Assembly (NCBI RefSeq): GCF_943193215.1
Contig: NZ_CALPDH010000016.1
Location: 78,048-142,047 of the forward strand
Direction: 5' to 3'
Source: Acetatifactor aquisgranensis
Lineage (GTDB): Bacteria; Bacillota; Clostridia; Lachnospirales; Lachnospiraceae
Length of the DNA: 64,000 nt
Of this stretch, positions 51,176 through 60,386 are shown one piece after another (the stretch's first letter is position 1; the number at the start of each line of letters is the position of its first letter). The translations under genes were made by a program, and so were the position numbers. A model generated the notes under the pieces. The model ran no database searches. It had not been told where the DNA came from and saw nothing but the letters and a program-made list of their open reading frames with translations.

Positions 51176-51204
51176 AGTTTATCATAGACAGCGCCTATTT
51201 GCAA
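51176..51204 (-). promoter_or_regulatory. Probable promoter of thl-crt-hbd-bcd-etfBA
   Basis: Minus strand TTGCAA (51199-51204), 17-bp spacer, TAAACT (51176-51181). Direct repeats flank it: CTATGATAAA twice and TTTTATCAAAAT twice, which may be regulator sites. Confidence 0.5.
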
Positions 51205-51263
51205 TGTCTTTTCCTTAAATTTTGATAAAACCATTTTGATAAAACAGCGGCCGGTAAAACCTC

Positions 51264-53348
51264 CTATTGCCCCAACTGGTAAAAATATTTCGTATCTCCC
51301 CTGGTCACAACGAACAATTCCCCAAGCGCGCTGACGGAGTCCGCTTCCCCCAAATCCTGCACCTTCTCAAACGTCTCGTCAATCAGGTAGGCAGTCCCCC
51401 CTTCCCTGACAAGCGCGTACCCGTTACAGAACCCGGAGGCATCCTCGAACATGGCCGCTTCCTGCCCGTCGTGGTCTATGTAGCCCCAGGCTTCCCCGTC
51501 CTGCACGAGCCAGTAATTCTCATCGCTCATGTAGATTCTGTCATACACGGCTTTTACGATGCGGTTGTCCGCCGTTTCAAAGGTCATGCCCGGATACAGG
51601 GCAAAATCCACCAATACATCCCGTTCCCCTACAATCCACACCATGTTGGAGCCGTAGTTATAGAAATAGGCTCCATCGTGATAGAAGCTGCGGAAGCCGT
51701 TCTCCTCGTCCCAATAGTCCTCCGAGTACACGAATCCCTTTTCCGCGTCCGGCTCCGCGTGATAAAAATCGCATTCTCCCAAAATTTCATAGGTATCCGT
51801 GCACATAGTTATCCAACCGGCATCATATTCAAAGGTCCCCGCGACATAGTAGCCGTGATTCACCGTACTCAAGGGCAATCTTGTATAATAGCTGTCCGTG
51901 CCTGCGATGTTGGCAAAGCCGTCCTCTCCGCCAGCCGCCTCTTCCACAGCTCTTCGGTATTCTTCCTCAGCCCTCTCCAAATACCTGGTGTACAGGGGAT
52001 CCTCATGCCATTCGATATTGCCTGCAGCATCCACCTCCCCTATCTGGTATGACCCAGTACCATAGCTGTACCCCACTCCCTCTCCCTGTCCTACAAGGAC
52101 ATCATCATACTCGGCGCGATAGACCTGAGATACTCCGTCATAGAAACCATTTATGAAAGCCCACGGATGCGCAGGCAATGCCTGCACCAGCGTCCCGTCC
52201 GTCCTATGATATGCAATCTCTCTCTGCCCTTCTCCCAGCGGGTCTCTCTCCGTAAGGACGATATACATCCCGCCGGAAGCCCGCACCTGCTGGTCTCCCT
52301 GGTACAGGACATTCCCCTGAGGGTCGAACAGGGTGTAGGATTTGTGCTCCATTTCATATGTGACTGTCTCTCCCAGGACTTCATTTTCCACTTCTTCCAC
52401 AGTCCTGTCAACCATCACGAAATTCCCGCTGTCGTCCGGCGCCTGAAAGTCTGCGTGCTCAAAAGGCACAATCACCTCATTCTGGTAATTGACGGCCCCC
52501 CATAAGCCGTCTTTCTTGACAGGCATCACGCCGCCCTTTGCAATGCCGTAGCTTTCATATTCCGATAAGGCAAGAATCTCCTCCAACGTTTCGCCTGCCT
52601 CCTCTCCCGGCGCCTCCGCGGTCTCCTGCGGCTCTTCTGACCTCTCCTCTCCGGTCTCCTGCGGCTCCTCGGCCAGCTCCGTCCCCAGAGCCTCCAAATC
52701 CACTTCCTCCAGCACGAAATCCGGTATGTCAGACCTGCGGAGCCTGCTTTTCACGATTTCACAGGCAGCGCCCTCCTCTCCTTCCGAATAGATATATATA
52801 TCCGCCCTCTCGCCTGCGGACACCTCGGCCTCCGCGCTCTGGCCGGACACAGGATCCGTCACTTCACAGTGGACTTTCCCCTCCAGAACGCAGACCTGCA
52901 TATGGCCCTCCTCCAACACGCTGACCCACCCGCAGGTCCCGCGTATGCCCACTGTCATGGTGGATGTGCGGATATCCAGCGTCTCGTCCTCCTCAAGGGG
53001 TTCCGTGATGTTGAAAAAAAGATGCCCGGAATTCACGAAGATTTCCAGGTTCCGGTTCTCCTTCCGAAGCTCGATGGCGCTTTCCTCATCCATTTTCACC
53101 AGCTTCACATCGTCCAGGCTGATCCAGGCGTGGCTTTTTGCCTCAGTCCCCACCTGATAGCCGCTGTACAGGCTCCTGTCCTCTGACACGGGGACGCTCT
53201 CGCCGCCCCCGTCCGCAATGCTCACGGATCCCACCGCCTTTGCCAGGGACATCGCCGCTGCCGTGGCCGAAGACCCGCAGGACGCAAGGAACAGCGCTGC
53301 CGCCGTCAGCAGCGCCACTATCTGTCTGTTTCTTGCCATTCTTTTCAT
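51264..53348 (-). CDS. FecR-domain lipoprotein with WG-type repeats
   Basis: 694 residues from ATG 53348. Lipobox LFLASC near residue 22. Residues about 40-200 form a FecR-like beta domain (GSVSIADGGG, ... DIRTSTMTVGIRGTCGWVSV ... VLEGKVHCEV). A Glu-rich spacer with EEPQETGEER / EEPQETAEAP follows. The rest resembles WG (KWG) repeats: KKDGLWGAVNYQNEVIVPF near 285 and QDGEAWGYIDHDGQEA near the end. It is probably extracellular and membrane-tethered; ligand unknown. In Gram-positives FecR domains are not tied to iron-citrate sensing. No sigma or anti-sigma gene is adjacent. GAGGTAAAGTACAG precedes ATG. Confidence 0.75.
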   Translation of the reverse strand: MKRMARNRQIVALLTAAALFLASCGSSATAAAMSLAKAVGSVSIADGGGESVPVSEDRSLYSGYQVGTEAKSHAWISLDDVKLVKMDEESAIELRKENRNLEIFVNSGHLFFNITEPLEEDETLDIRTSTMTVGIRGTCGWVSVLEEGHMQVCVLEGKVHCEVTDPVSGQSAEAEVSAGERADIYIYSEGEEGAACEIVKSRLRRSDIPDFVLEEVDLEALGTELAEEPQETGEERSEEPQETAEAPGEEAGETLEEILALSEYESYGIAKGGVMPVKKDGLWGAVNYQNEVIVPFEHADFQAPDDSGNFVMVDRTVEEVENEVLGETVTYEMEHKSYTLFDPQGNVLYQGDQQVRASGGMYIVLTERDPLGEGQREIAYHRTDGTLVQALPAHPWAFINGFYDGVSQVYRAEYDDVLVGQGEGVGYSYGTGSYQIGEVDAAGNIEWHEDPLYTRYLERAEEEYRRAVEEAAGGEDGFANIAGTDSYYTRLPLSTVNHGYYVAGTFEYDAGWITMCTDTYEILGECDFYHAEPDAEKGFVYSEDYWDEENGFRSFYHDGAYFYNYGSNMVWIVGERDVLVDFALYPGMTFETADNRIVKAVYDRIYMSDENYWLVQDGEAWGYIDHDGQEAAMFEDASGFCNGYALVREGGTAYLIDETFEKVQDLGEADSVSALGELFVVTRGDTKYFYQLGQ

Positions 53349-53495
53349 CTGTACTTTACCTCTCCCTCTAATTTCCGGAACTTTTTCCGCGTCTATTATA
53401 CCAGGACGCTTACGCGGCGGCAAGTTAAAAAAACTTTTCCGCTAATTTCGAAAAAAAGAGAAAAAAGCTGCCCCTCCCGGATAATGCTGCCCCTG

Positions 53496-54470
53496 TCAAT
53501 GGTTCCCGGAAGCGGCCGGCAAATCCTGCAATACATAGTTATCCGCATCAAAATCAGGTTCTTTCTCTTTAATTGCCATCATCAGCGCGCCTACATCCGG
53601 CTCCTGCCGGGGCAGCACCAGTTTTCCTCCTCCGGCTTCCACCAATCTGCCAAAAGGCTTTAAAATGCAGTCCCCGCTCTTAAATAAACCACCGGAATAA
53701 GATACCGAAAAATCAGAATCTGTAAGCCCAAGCTTCTTCGCCACAGACTCCACGCTCATCCACAGTTCCCTCGCACCTTCTTCGTAAATGCTCCGTGCCA
53801 CCGGATCACCGGACTCATAAACCTCTTTCAACAAGCGCTGAAGCTCGGCAAATTTTCCGGCTTGAACGATTTTTCTGTTCAGCGGCGTCACAAAGTGTAC
53901 ATCATCTCCTTTGATTCCAAAATATTTCCGAAACATCTCATAGAGCCTTGTCCGTTCCATGCGCCCATCTGCCTGTCTGGTATATGCTTCCACCAGTTTC
54001 CGTCCATGCCATGTACAGGATCCCTCATCATATCCGGCGCCCCAGCCGCTGCTCCGGGCTGTTTTTCCTTCTTTATTTACACCAAAAGCAATCGCGCCTG
54101 TTCCGGAAATGATATTGATGCCCGGACGGAACAGTAAAGACCCCGCCCAGCCCACATAAGTATCGCACTGGCACACCACCCGGTCAGGAGAAAGGACTTC
54201 CCTGCAGGCTTCCCAGGTTTCCTCTTCCGTTCCTTCCCCCTCTCCGTAGCAGCTGATGCCAAGTCCCATGCAGGCGATTCTCTCCTTGCCGATACCGGCC
54301 TGACCACAGACTGCCCGCAGCCCTTCCTCCAACGTCTCTTTCAGACCTTCCTTTCGGGCATCCATGATAATACATCCACCTGAACGATATCGTGCATATA
54401 TTTTCCCGTTTTTATCCCCCAATAAAAAAGCCGACTTCGTTCCGCCGCAATCCACCCCCAAATAATACAT
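53496..54470 (-). CDS. BadF/BadG/BcrA/BcrD-type ATPase (sugar kinase-like)
   Basis: 324 residues of the ASKHA fold. YLGVDCGGTKSAFLLGD is phosphate loop 1 and INIISGTGAIAFGVN phosphate loop 2; GWGAGYDEGSCTWHGR is typical of N-acetylglucosamine-kinase-like members, and SYSGGLFKSGD is the adenosine loop. It likely phosphorylates a sugar or sugar derivative. Last gene of the inositol-type operon, 26 bp after the alcohol dehydrogenase. The substrate is not evident. Confidence 0.78.
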   Translation of the reverse strand: MYYLGVDCGGTKSAFLLGDKNGKIYARYRSGGCIIMDARKEGLKETLEEGLRAVCGQAGIGKERIACMGLGISCYGEGEGTEEETWEACREVLSPDRVVCQCDTYVGWAGSLLFRPGINIISGTGAIAFGVNKEGKTARSSGWGAGYDEGSCTWHGRKLVEAYTRQADGRMERTRLYEMFRKYFGIKGDDVHFVTPLNRKIVQAGKFAELQRLLKEVYESGDPVARSIYEEGARELWMSVESVAKKLGLTDSDFSVSYSGGLFKSGDCILKPFGRLVEAGGGKLVLPRQEPDVGALMMAIKEKEPDFDADNYVLQDLPAASGNH

Positions 54471-54496
54471 ACGCTTTTCCTCCCAGTCTTCCTGTT

Positions 54497-55648
54497 TTAC
54501 CAGAGATTGCGGTACAGCTGCTCCACATCTGCCTGCGTGATTTCTCTCTGTGTGTTCTGAGGGCTGCCGCTTTCCATGGCATCGTGAGCCATCTTTTCAA
54601 TCGCTCCGAAAAATTGCCCTTTGTTGATTCCGTATGCTTCTAATGTAGGTGTCTCCAACTCGTCTACAAGTTTCATGGCTGCGCCCAGGAATTTCCCGCC
54701 TGCCTCCTGATCAGAATCAGCGTTTTCAGCCACACCGACAGCGCGTCCCAGCTCCGCGAATCTTCCATAAGCTCCCTCCAGTGCAAAGCCAAGGCACTCT
54801 TTCATCAGCATCGCGTTGGAAAGCCCATGGGCCACATGGAACAAAGCCCCAATCGGCCGACTCATGCCGTGAATCAGAGTAACACTTGCATTATTGAACG
54901 CAATACCTGCTTCAAGAGCTGCTATCGACATCTGCACTCTGGCTTCCTCATTCTGCCCGTCATGGAATGCGATTGGCAGATATCTGAATATTCTCTTCAC
55001 CGCCGACAGGGCAAAGGTATCTGACATCGCCTGGGCTTTTCTGGACGTGTAGGCCTCCACCGCATGGCAAAGGGCATCCAGACCTGTAGCTGCCGTTATC
55101 TTAGGCGGCGCAGTCATGGTGAACTGCGGATCGATAATTGCCAGTTGGGGCATCAACACCTTGCCCTTCAACAGCATTTTGATATCTTTTTTGGTATCTG
55201 TGATAATCGTGAACTGAGTCGCTTCCGATCCCGTGCCAGCCGTAGTAGGAATCGCAACAATAGGAGGCATCTCCACATTGATTTCTTTTCCCATGTAATC
55301 GGATATACTCCCGCCGCGGGCAACCAGCGAAGCAATCGCTTTCATGGAGTCGATGGGGCTTCCTCCGCCCAGCGCAATCAGAAAATCACAGTTTTCGGCC
55401 TTGTACCGGGCAAGCCCTGCATCGACCATCTGATCGGTGGGCTCTCCCGTGATTTCAGAATAAATGGAGTACGCAATTCCCCGATTCTTCAGGGCTGTCT
55501 CCACTTTCTCACAATTTCCAAGCTCAATCATGACTTTATCCGTAACAATCAACGCTTTCTTCCCAAAATGGGACAGTGTATTCTCTGCCATATCCAAAGC
55601 TCCGGCACCGTTTATAATCTGGCCCGGTACGATAAATTCTCTTGCCAT
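54497..55648 (-). CDS. Iron-containing alcohol dehydrogenase
   Basis: 383 residues of the type III ADH family. LIALGGGSPIDSMKAIASL and PTTAGTGSEATQFTII are nucleotide-binding blocks; metal ligands fall in GLDALCHAVEAYTS and LIHGMSRPIGALFHVAHGLS (two His). It interconverts an alcohol or aldehyde with NAD(P). In this operon it may reduce a semialdehyde or act on a polyol. ATAAGGAGAGAAA precedes ATG. Confidence 0.9.
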   Translation of the reverse strand: MAREFIVPGQIINGAGALDMAENTLSHFGKKALIVTDKVMIELGNCEKVETALKNRGIAYSIYSEITGEPTDQMVDAGLARYKAENCDFLIALGGGSPIDSMKAIASLVARGGSISDYMGKEINVEMPPIVAIPTTAGTGSEATQFTIITDTKKDIKMLLKGKVLMPQLAIIDPQFTMTAPPKITAATGLDALCHAVEAYTSRKAQAMSDTFALSAVKRIFRYLPIAFHDGQNEEARVQMSIAALEAGIAFNNASVTLIHGMSRPIGALFHVAHGLSNAMLMKECLGFALEGAYGRFAELGRAVGVAENADSDQEAGGKFLGAAMKLVDELETPTLEAYGINKGQFFGAIEKMAHDAMESGSPQNTQREITQADVEQLYRNLW

Positions 55649-55688
55649 TTTCTCTCCTTATCAAATTATAAAAAATCCTGACATAGTT

Positions 55689-56474
55689 TTAAAATTCTGC
55701 ATCATGCATCCAGACATACTTCTCATCCTCACAGCGGTCTGTCTGCAGCCACGGGTTCCCATCCAGATGACGAATCATCCAGCAGGTATACATCCGGAAT
55801 CCCGGCGCGACTGCCTGGGGATGGAGCTGTCCTCCGGGAATTGCCGAAAAGCTGTTATTGACGCTTTTGAATACCTGATCTCCCACAAAGCTTGCGCCGA
55901 AACCTTCCGGCCTGTCAAACTTGAACAGGTAAGTCTCCGGCTGGGGATGTCTGTGCGGCAGATACCCTGACCAGTTTCCTCTGTCATTCAGCACCTCCCC
56001 AAGCACCATATTCGATTCCGGGCAAATCTCATGGTCAAAAATAGTGTTCACCCTGCGTTTTGCCACATTTCCGAATTTCCCTACGCCGGAATACCCCCAT
56101 GGCGCATCCTCCGGCGCGTAGAGCCGACTTTCGAAAGGACGCTCATTTTTCGTGCACTGAAGCAAAATCTCCGTTTCCTCCTCAGCAGTCACCTTTATCT
56201 TTTTTGCGCTGCTGACATGCAGACACCATGGACCTTCGGTAAATACGTCTTTTCTGGAAACCGTGCTTTGGTTTCCCTCCCATTCGCAGGTGATTTTTCC
56301 CGAAAGGAGAAGGACTGCAATCTCCTCTCCTTCCCGGCAGAACTCTCTGGATTCATTCTGCTTCATCTGATAGACACGGATGTCCATCATCATCTCTTTG
56401 TAATCATTATCATAGGTTGTAAGAACCATTTCCCCTGTCTCGTCAAATACAGGATATCCAAAAACTTTGCTCAT
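55689..56474 (-). CDS. iolB: 5-deoxy-glucuronate isomerase
   Basis: 261-residue bicupin. GEEIAVLLLSGKITCEWEG in the first cupin; GYLPHRHPQPETYLFKFDRP supplies His and Glu metal ligands in the second, with GGQLHPQAVAPGFRMYTCWM later. It converts 5-deoxy-glucuronate to 5-dehydro-2-deoxygluconate (DKG), the IolC substrate. AATAGGAGAAAAGC precedes ATG; follows iolD by 32 bp. Confidence 0.93.
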   Translation of the reverse strand: MSKVFGYPVFDETGEMVLTTYDNDYKEMMMDIRVYQMKQNESREFCREGEEIAVLLLSGKITCEWEGNQSTVSRKDVFTEGPWCLHVSSAKKIKVTAEEETEILLQCTKNERPFESRLYAPEDAPWGYSGVGKFGNVAKRRVNTIFDHEICPESNMVLGEVLNDRGNWSGYLPHRHPQPETYLFKFDRPEGFGASFVGDQVFKSVNNSFSAIPGGQLHPQAVAPGFRMYTCWMIRHLDGNPWLQTDRCEDEKYVWMHDAEF

Positions 56475-56506
56475 GCTTTTCTCCTATTCCGGTTCAGCCT
56501 CTTCCT

Positions 56507-58438
56507 TTAATATGCTCTGGACTCGCTTCTTCCTTTCAGAACCCCTTCACAGGCTTCCCTTACCGACGCTTTTTTAGAAGTCGTCGCAATGCCCACATTC
56601 CACCACGATTCATAGCCGTCCGTCATTGTCTTCGGAAGCACTTTCAAGTCGAACAGACACGCCACGGTCCGGGTCTTCGCGTCTTCCAGTGCCGCAACCA
56701 GTTCTTCGATGGTTCTGCAGGTATAAGATTTCAGTCCGTAACCCTCCGCCACCTTCGCATAGTTTACCGGAATCAAATTGCCAGTGGGCTTCTTGCCGTC
56801 CGTATAGCGAAACTCTGTGGCAAGGCTTCCGATGCCATGGTTCATCTCCAGATTGTTGATACATCCAAAACCACAGTTATCAAATACCAGAATATTTACT
56901 TTCTGTTTCTCCTGCATGATAGTCATGATCTCGCTGTGGAGCATCTGGAAACTGGCATCGCCTACCACGCAATATACTTCCGTATCCGGCTCGGCAAACT
57001 TGACGCCCAGAGTGGCCGCCACTTCATATCCCATACAGGAATATCCGTACTCCGCATGATAGCCGCCCCTCTTGTCCGTAGTCCACATCCTCTGCATACA
57101 GCTGGGAAGGGAACCACCCGCGGTAATAATCACAGCATCCCGATCAATCGTTCTGCGGATTGCTGCGAGGGCTGCAGTCTGGGTAATCTTTCCCTCAGTC
57201 AGCCTTACGAACTCGGGGATGGTCCGGGGATCCCTCGCCTTAATCACAGGCTCGAAATCATCCCCTGTATAGGCAATACCGGATAAGCGCTCCATCTCCT
57301 CATCCCAGGCTTTCTTCGCCTCTTCGATTTCCGTAGTGTAGGCAGACCGATATCCTCTTTCGCGGAGCTTGTCTGCCAGAGCCTTTACCGTTGCCTTTGC
57401 ATCGCCAACTGCCTTTACCGCATCCATTTTATAGGCATGGAATCTGCAATTATTGATGGAGACAAACTTCACATTCTTATTTTGGAAAAGATGCTTAGAA
57501 CTCGTGGTGAAATCGGACATACGGGAACCAATGGAAATGACCACATCCGCATCCTTTCCAATGACATTGGATGCATAAGTTCCTGTCACGCCGATACCGC
57601 CAAGGCAATACGGATGACTGGATACACATGCGCTCTTCCCTGCCTGCGTCTCGCCAAAAGGAATGCCGAATTCTTCACAGAACTTCTCCACCTCTTCCCC
57701 GGCATCGGAATAACGAACACCGCCGCCTACGATGACCAGAGGTTTCTTTGCCCCCGCAATTACCTGCGCCGCATCCTCCAGCTCTTCTTCCACCGCAACC
57801 GGTCTGGTAATCCGGTGCACCCTCTTGGCAAAGAAGTATTCCGGATAGTCAAAGGATTCTCCTTCCACGTCCTGCGGAAGCGCGATGCAGCATGCCCCGG
57901 TCTCTGCAGGATCCGTAAGAACTCTCATCGCATTGATCAGCGCTGTCATCACCATCTCCGGCCTCGCGATGCGATCCCAGTACTTACAGACAGGTCTGAA
58001 AGCATCATTGGTGGACACTGCCAGAGAATAGCTCTGCTCCAGCTGCTGCAGCACCGGATCCGGCTGTCTGGAAGCAAAGGTATCCGCCGGGAATACCAAA
58101 AGGGGGATATTATTCACGGTAGCGGTTGCACATGCCGTCACCATATTGGCTGCACCAGGTCCCACCGAAGAAGAGCATGCGATGATTTTTCTCCGCTGAT
58201 TCTGCTTTGCGAATGCAATCGCCGCGTGACACATTCCCTGCTCGTTCCTTCCCTGCATGACCCGCAGCCCGCCAGGTTCGCTGTCCAATGCTTCCCCAAG
58301 CCCCACTGCTATGCCGTGTCCGAATATCGTAAAAAACCCTTCCACGAACTTGGTCTCTTTTCCATCCACGGAAACATACTGGTTATCCAAAAACTTTACA
58401 ATCGCCTGCGCGGTTGTCATTCTGATTGTCTCTGCCAT
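56507..58438 (-). CDS. iolD: 3D-(3,5/4)-trihydroxycyclohexane-1,2-dione acylhydrolase
   Basis: 643 residues of the thiamine-diphosphate family. N-terminal FFTIFGHGIAVGLGEAL (IolD-type, catalytic region), central FAD/nucleotide-like domain, and ThDP site VVGDASFQMLHSEIMTIM (GDxx) with LVFDNCGFGCINNLE (NN). It hydrolyses the inositol ring dione to 5-deoxy-glucuronate. Next to iolC and iolB. GAAAGGAGCAGAAA precedes ATG. Confidence 0.96.
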   Translation of the reverse strand: MAETIRMTTAQAIVKFLDNQYVSVDGKETKFVEGFFTIFGHGIAVGLGEALDSEPGGLRVMQGRNEQGMCHAAIAFAKQNQRRKIIACSSSVGPGAANMVTACATATVNNIPLLVFPADTFASRQPDPVLQQLEQSYSLAVSTNDAFRPVCKYWDRIARPEMVMTALINAMRVLTDPAETGACCIALPQDVEGESFDYPEYFFAKRVHRITRPVAVEEELEDAAQVIAGAKKPLVIVGGGVRYSDAGEEVEKFCEEFGIPFGETQAGKSACVSSHPYCLGGIGVTGTYASNVIGKDADVVISIGSRMSDFTTSSKHLFQNKNVKFVSINNCRFHAYKMDAVKAVGDAKATVKALADKLRERGYRSAYTTEIEEAKKAWDEEMERLSGIAYTGDDFEPVIKARDPRTIPEFVRLTEGKITQTAALAAIRRTIDRDAVIITAGGSLPSCMQRMWTTDKRGGYHAEYGYSCMGYEVAATLGVKFAEPDTEVYCVVGDASFQMLHSEIMTIMQEKQKVNILVFDNCGFGCINNLEMNHGIGSLATEFRYTDGKKPTGNLIPVNYAKVAEGYGLKSYTCRTIEELVAALEDAKTRTVACLFDLKVLPKTMTDGYESWWNVGIATTSKKASVREACEGVLKGRSESRAY

Positions 58439-58456
58439 TTTCTGCTCCTTTCTCTC

Positions 58457-59491
58457 CTAAACCCTGGCTATCATTTCGCCGAATTTCTCTTTTTCTTCTT
58501 TTATAAATGCCGTCACCTCTTCCGAATCCGGTAGGGAATCCGAACAGTTATTGCTGCGTACCATCATGGACGCTTCCGCAGAGCCAAATTCCAGACAATC
58601 GATAATCTCCCATCCCTGATACAGCCCGTACAGGAATCCGGATCCATAGCCATCACCGCCGCCGAATCCTTTCCTCGCCTCTACCGGGAAAGGCTTGATA
58701 CTGAAGCTCTGTCCGTCACAGGTATATGCCGTAGAGCCTTTCATTCCATGTTTAATCACCACAATCTTCGCATTATGCCCCTGCCATAGCGCCGCGCTCT
58801 CCTCATCGGTCATGCCAGGTTGGATCAGCTTCTCAGTCAGGTCAAATTCTTCCCGGGAACCCATGATGATATCCGCCTCTTTTGCCACAATCGAATAGTA
58901 GATGGAGATCTCGTCACGATTCTTCCAGTTATACTCCCTGTAATCTATGTCAAAGATTACCCTGGTATTGTTTTTCCGGGCCAGCATGACCGCTTTGATG
59001 GCCGCCTCTCTGGACGGGCTTTCTGCCAGGGCCGTTCCGGAGATAAGAATCGCTTTTGTATTTTTAATATATTCTTCATCAATATCATCCACATGGAGCT
59101 GCAGATCCGCTATACAGTTGCGGTACATCAGTATGCTGCTCTCACTGGAGGACAGCATTTCCGTGAAAGTAAGCCCCAGCTTTTCCCCGCCTGTGCATCT
59201 GGTAATACGGGAAGTGTCGATGCCCTGCTCGTCAAAGTACTCGACTACAAAATCCCCAAACTGGTCGTCGGACACTTTGCCAAAAAAACCCGCCTTCAAT
59301 CCATGCCTGGCAACGCCCACCGCAATATTTGCCGGAGAACCTCCCACAAACTTTTCAAACATGTGCACCTTCTTCAGCGGCTTGAATCCCTCTTTCACCT
59401 GATCGTTGTACGCAGGATTGAAATCAATCGCCACCCTTCCGAGGAGCACCAGATCCATTGGCCTTGATTCATCAAATTCGATATGATTCAT
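58457..59491 (-). CDS. iolC: 5-dehydro-2-deoxygluconokinase
   Basis: 344 residues of the PfkB family. MDLVLLGRVAIDFNPAYNDQ at the start, FVGGSPANIAVGVARHGLK (sugar site), and the C-terminal PfkB block FGGGDGYGSGFLYGLYQG; the usual GAGD is GGGD here, retaining the catalytic Asp. It phosphorylates DKG to DKGP for the IolJ-type aldolase, which is not in the window. GGAGGGAGAAC precedes ATG, and it overlaps the upstream gene by 4 bp (ATGA). Confidence 0.95.
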   Translation of the reverse strand: MNHIEFDESRPMDLVLLGRVAIDFNPAYNDQVKEGFKPLKKVHMFEKFVGGSPANIAVGVARHGLKAGFFGKVSDDQFGDFVVEYFDEQGIDTSRITRCTGGEKLGLTFTEMLSSSESSILMYRNCIADLQLHVDDIDEEYIKNTKAILISGTALAESPSREAAIKAVMLARKNNTRVIFDIDYREYNWKNRDEISIYYSIVAKEADIIMGSREEFDLTEKLIQPGMTDEESAALWQGHNAKIVVIKHGMKGSTAYTCDGQSFSIKPFPVEARKGFGGGDGYGSGFLYGLYQGWEIIDCLEFGSAEASMMVRSNNCSDSLPDSEEVTAFIKEEKEKFGEMIARV

Positions 59492-60177
59492 GTTCTCCCT
59501 CCATTTCCTGATTTTCTAATTTTCTCAGCCCAATCAAGGAGTCTTTCCGCAATCAAGCCGTCCAGTTCCTGATAGGGCATGAGCATTTCCTCCTCTTTCC
59601 GCCCGTCAGGACTTTCCGGCACGAACTCCCAGGCGGGCACAAAGGAATAGTTCCGGCGGATATATTCTTTCACTTTCCGATTCATTTCCTCATCCGCGGA
59701 AAGCCGGTCCTCAAACATAGGCATGATCAGGAACCCGTCGCTCCCGGCGCCTTTATTACAGGCGGAATCCCTGTCAATGACCAGCTTAAAATACTCCGGA
59801 GCCGGAAGAAGCGCATGCTTCCCCGGCTGTACATACAAAACCGGATGGCTGCCTTCAAACTCCAGGACATTCTCTATCATGCTGTTCAGGAATTTCCCGT
59901 GAAAACTGCTCTCCACCCCTGTCACTCTGCCGTCGCCATCCAGATATACAAAAGAATGCTCCAGATCATAAAGGTGCTGGATGTCAAAATCATAGTAAAA
60001 GGCATATTCAATTGCGGTTCCGCCCTCCGGAACTTCGATGATACGCCTGCAGGACGGGCTCTTTGCCGTCTCATGGTATATGGTATAACCAATCCCCTGC
60101 AGGGAAAAAGGCTCTGCCTTATCATAGCGCAGATGCGGTACATAAGCCGCAGCGCAAGAAATATTTTCGTCTCTCAT
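59488..60177 (-). CDS. Unknown protein of the inositol operon
   Basis: 229 residues, no signal peptide or membrane segment. Conserved-looking stretches are FYYDFDIQHLYDLEHSFVYL, ESSFHGKFLNSM, VLYVQPGKHALLPAP and a C-terminal helical tail. The His/Asp/Glu-rich block hints at a metal or sugar-binding fold, but I recognise no family. TATGGAGGAAAAGT precedes ATG and the stop overlaps the iolC start (ATGA), so it is co-translated with iolC. A role in inositol or polyol breakdown is inferred from position only. Confidence 0.7.
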   Translation of the reverse strand: MRDENISCAAAYVPHLRYDKAEPFSLQGIGYTIYHETAKSPSCRRIIEVPEGGTAIEYAFYYDFDIQHLYDLEHSFVYLDGDGRVTGVESSFHGKFLNSMIENVLEFEGSHPVLYVQPGKHALLPAPEYFKLVIDRDSACNKGAGSDGFLIMPMFEDRLSADEEMNRKVKEYIRRNYSFVPAWEFVPESPDGRKEEEMLMPYQELDGLIAERLLDWAEKIRKSGNGGRT

Positions 60178-60192
60178 ACTTTTCCTCCATAA

Positions 60193-60357
60193 TCAAATCA
60201 GCCTTTTGGCTTCTTCGTATCCTCTCGCAGCAGCGCCCAGCCTTTCGCAGGCTTTTTTCCAAAGTAACGCGGAAGAAGTATATTTCAAAGAAAGGGCATC
60301 CTCCCTTCCATCTGTAAGATTGAACTTCGGATACCCTCTTTCTTTATCATATTTCTT
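60193..60357 (-). pseudogene. C-terminal remnant of an unidentified gene
   Basis: Between the binding-protein stop and the unknown gene, one frame reads KERGYPKFNLTDGREDALSL then ALLWKKACERLGAAARGYEE ending AKRLI and TGA. It has no start codon and follows an in-frame stop, yet its composition is protein-like, with an amphipathic C-terminal helix. It may be the tail of a lost catabolic gene. The family is not recognised. Confidence 0.35.
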
Positions 60358-60386
60358 TCAAAACCTCTGCTCTTCATCCGATTGGA

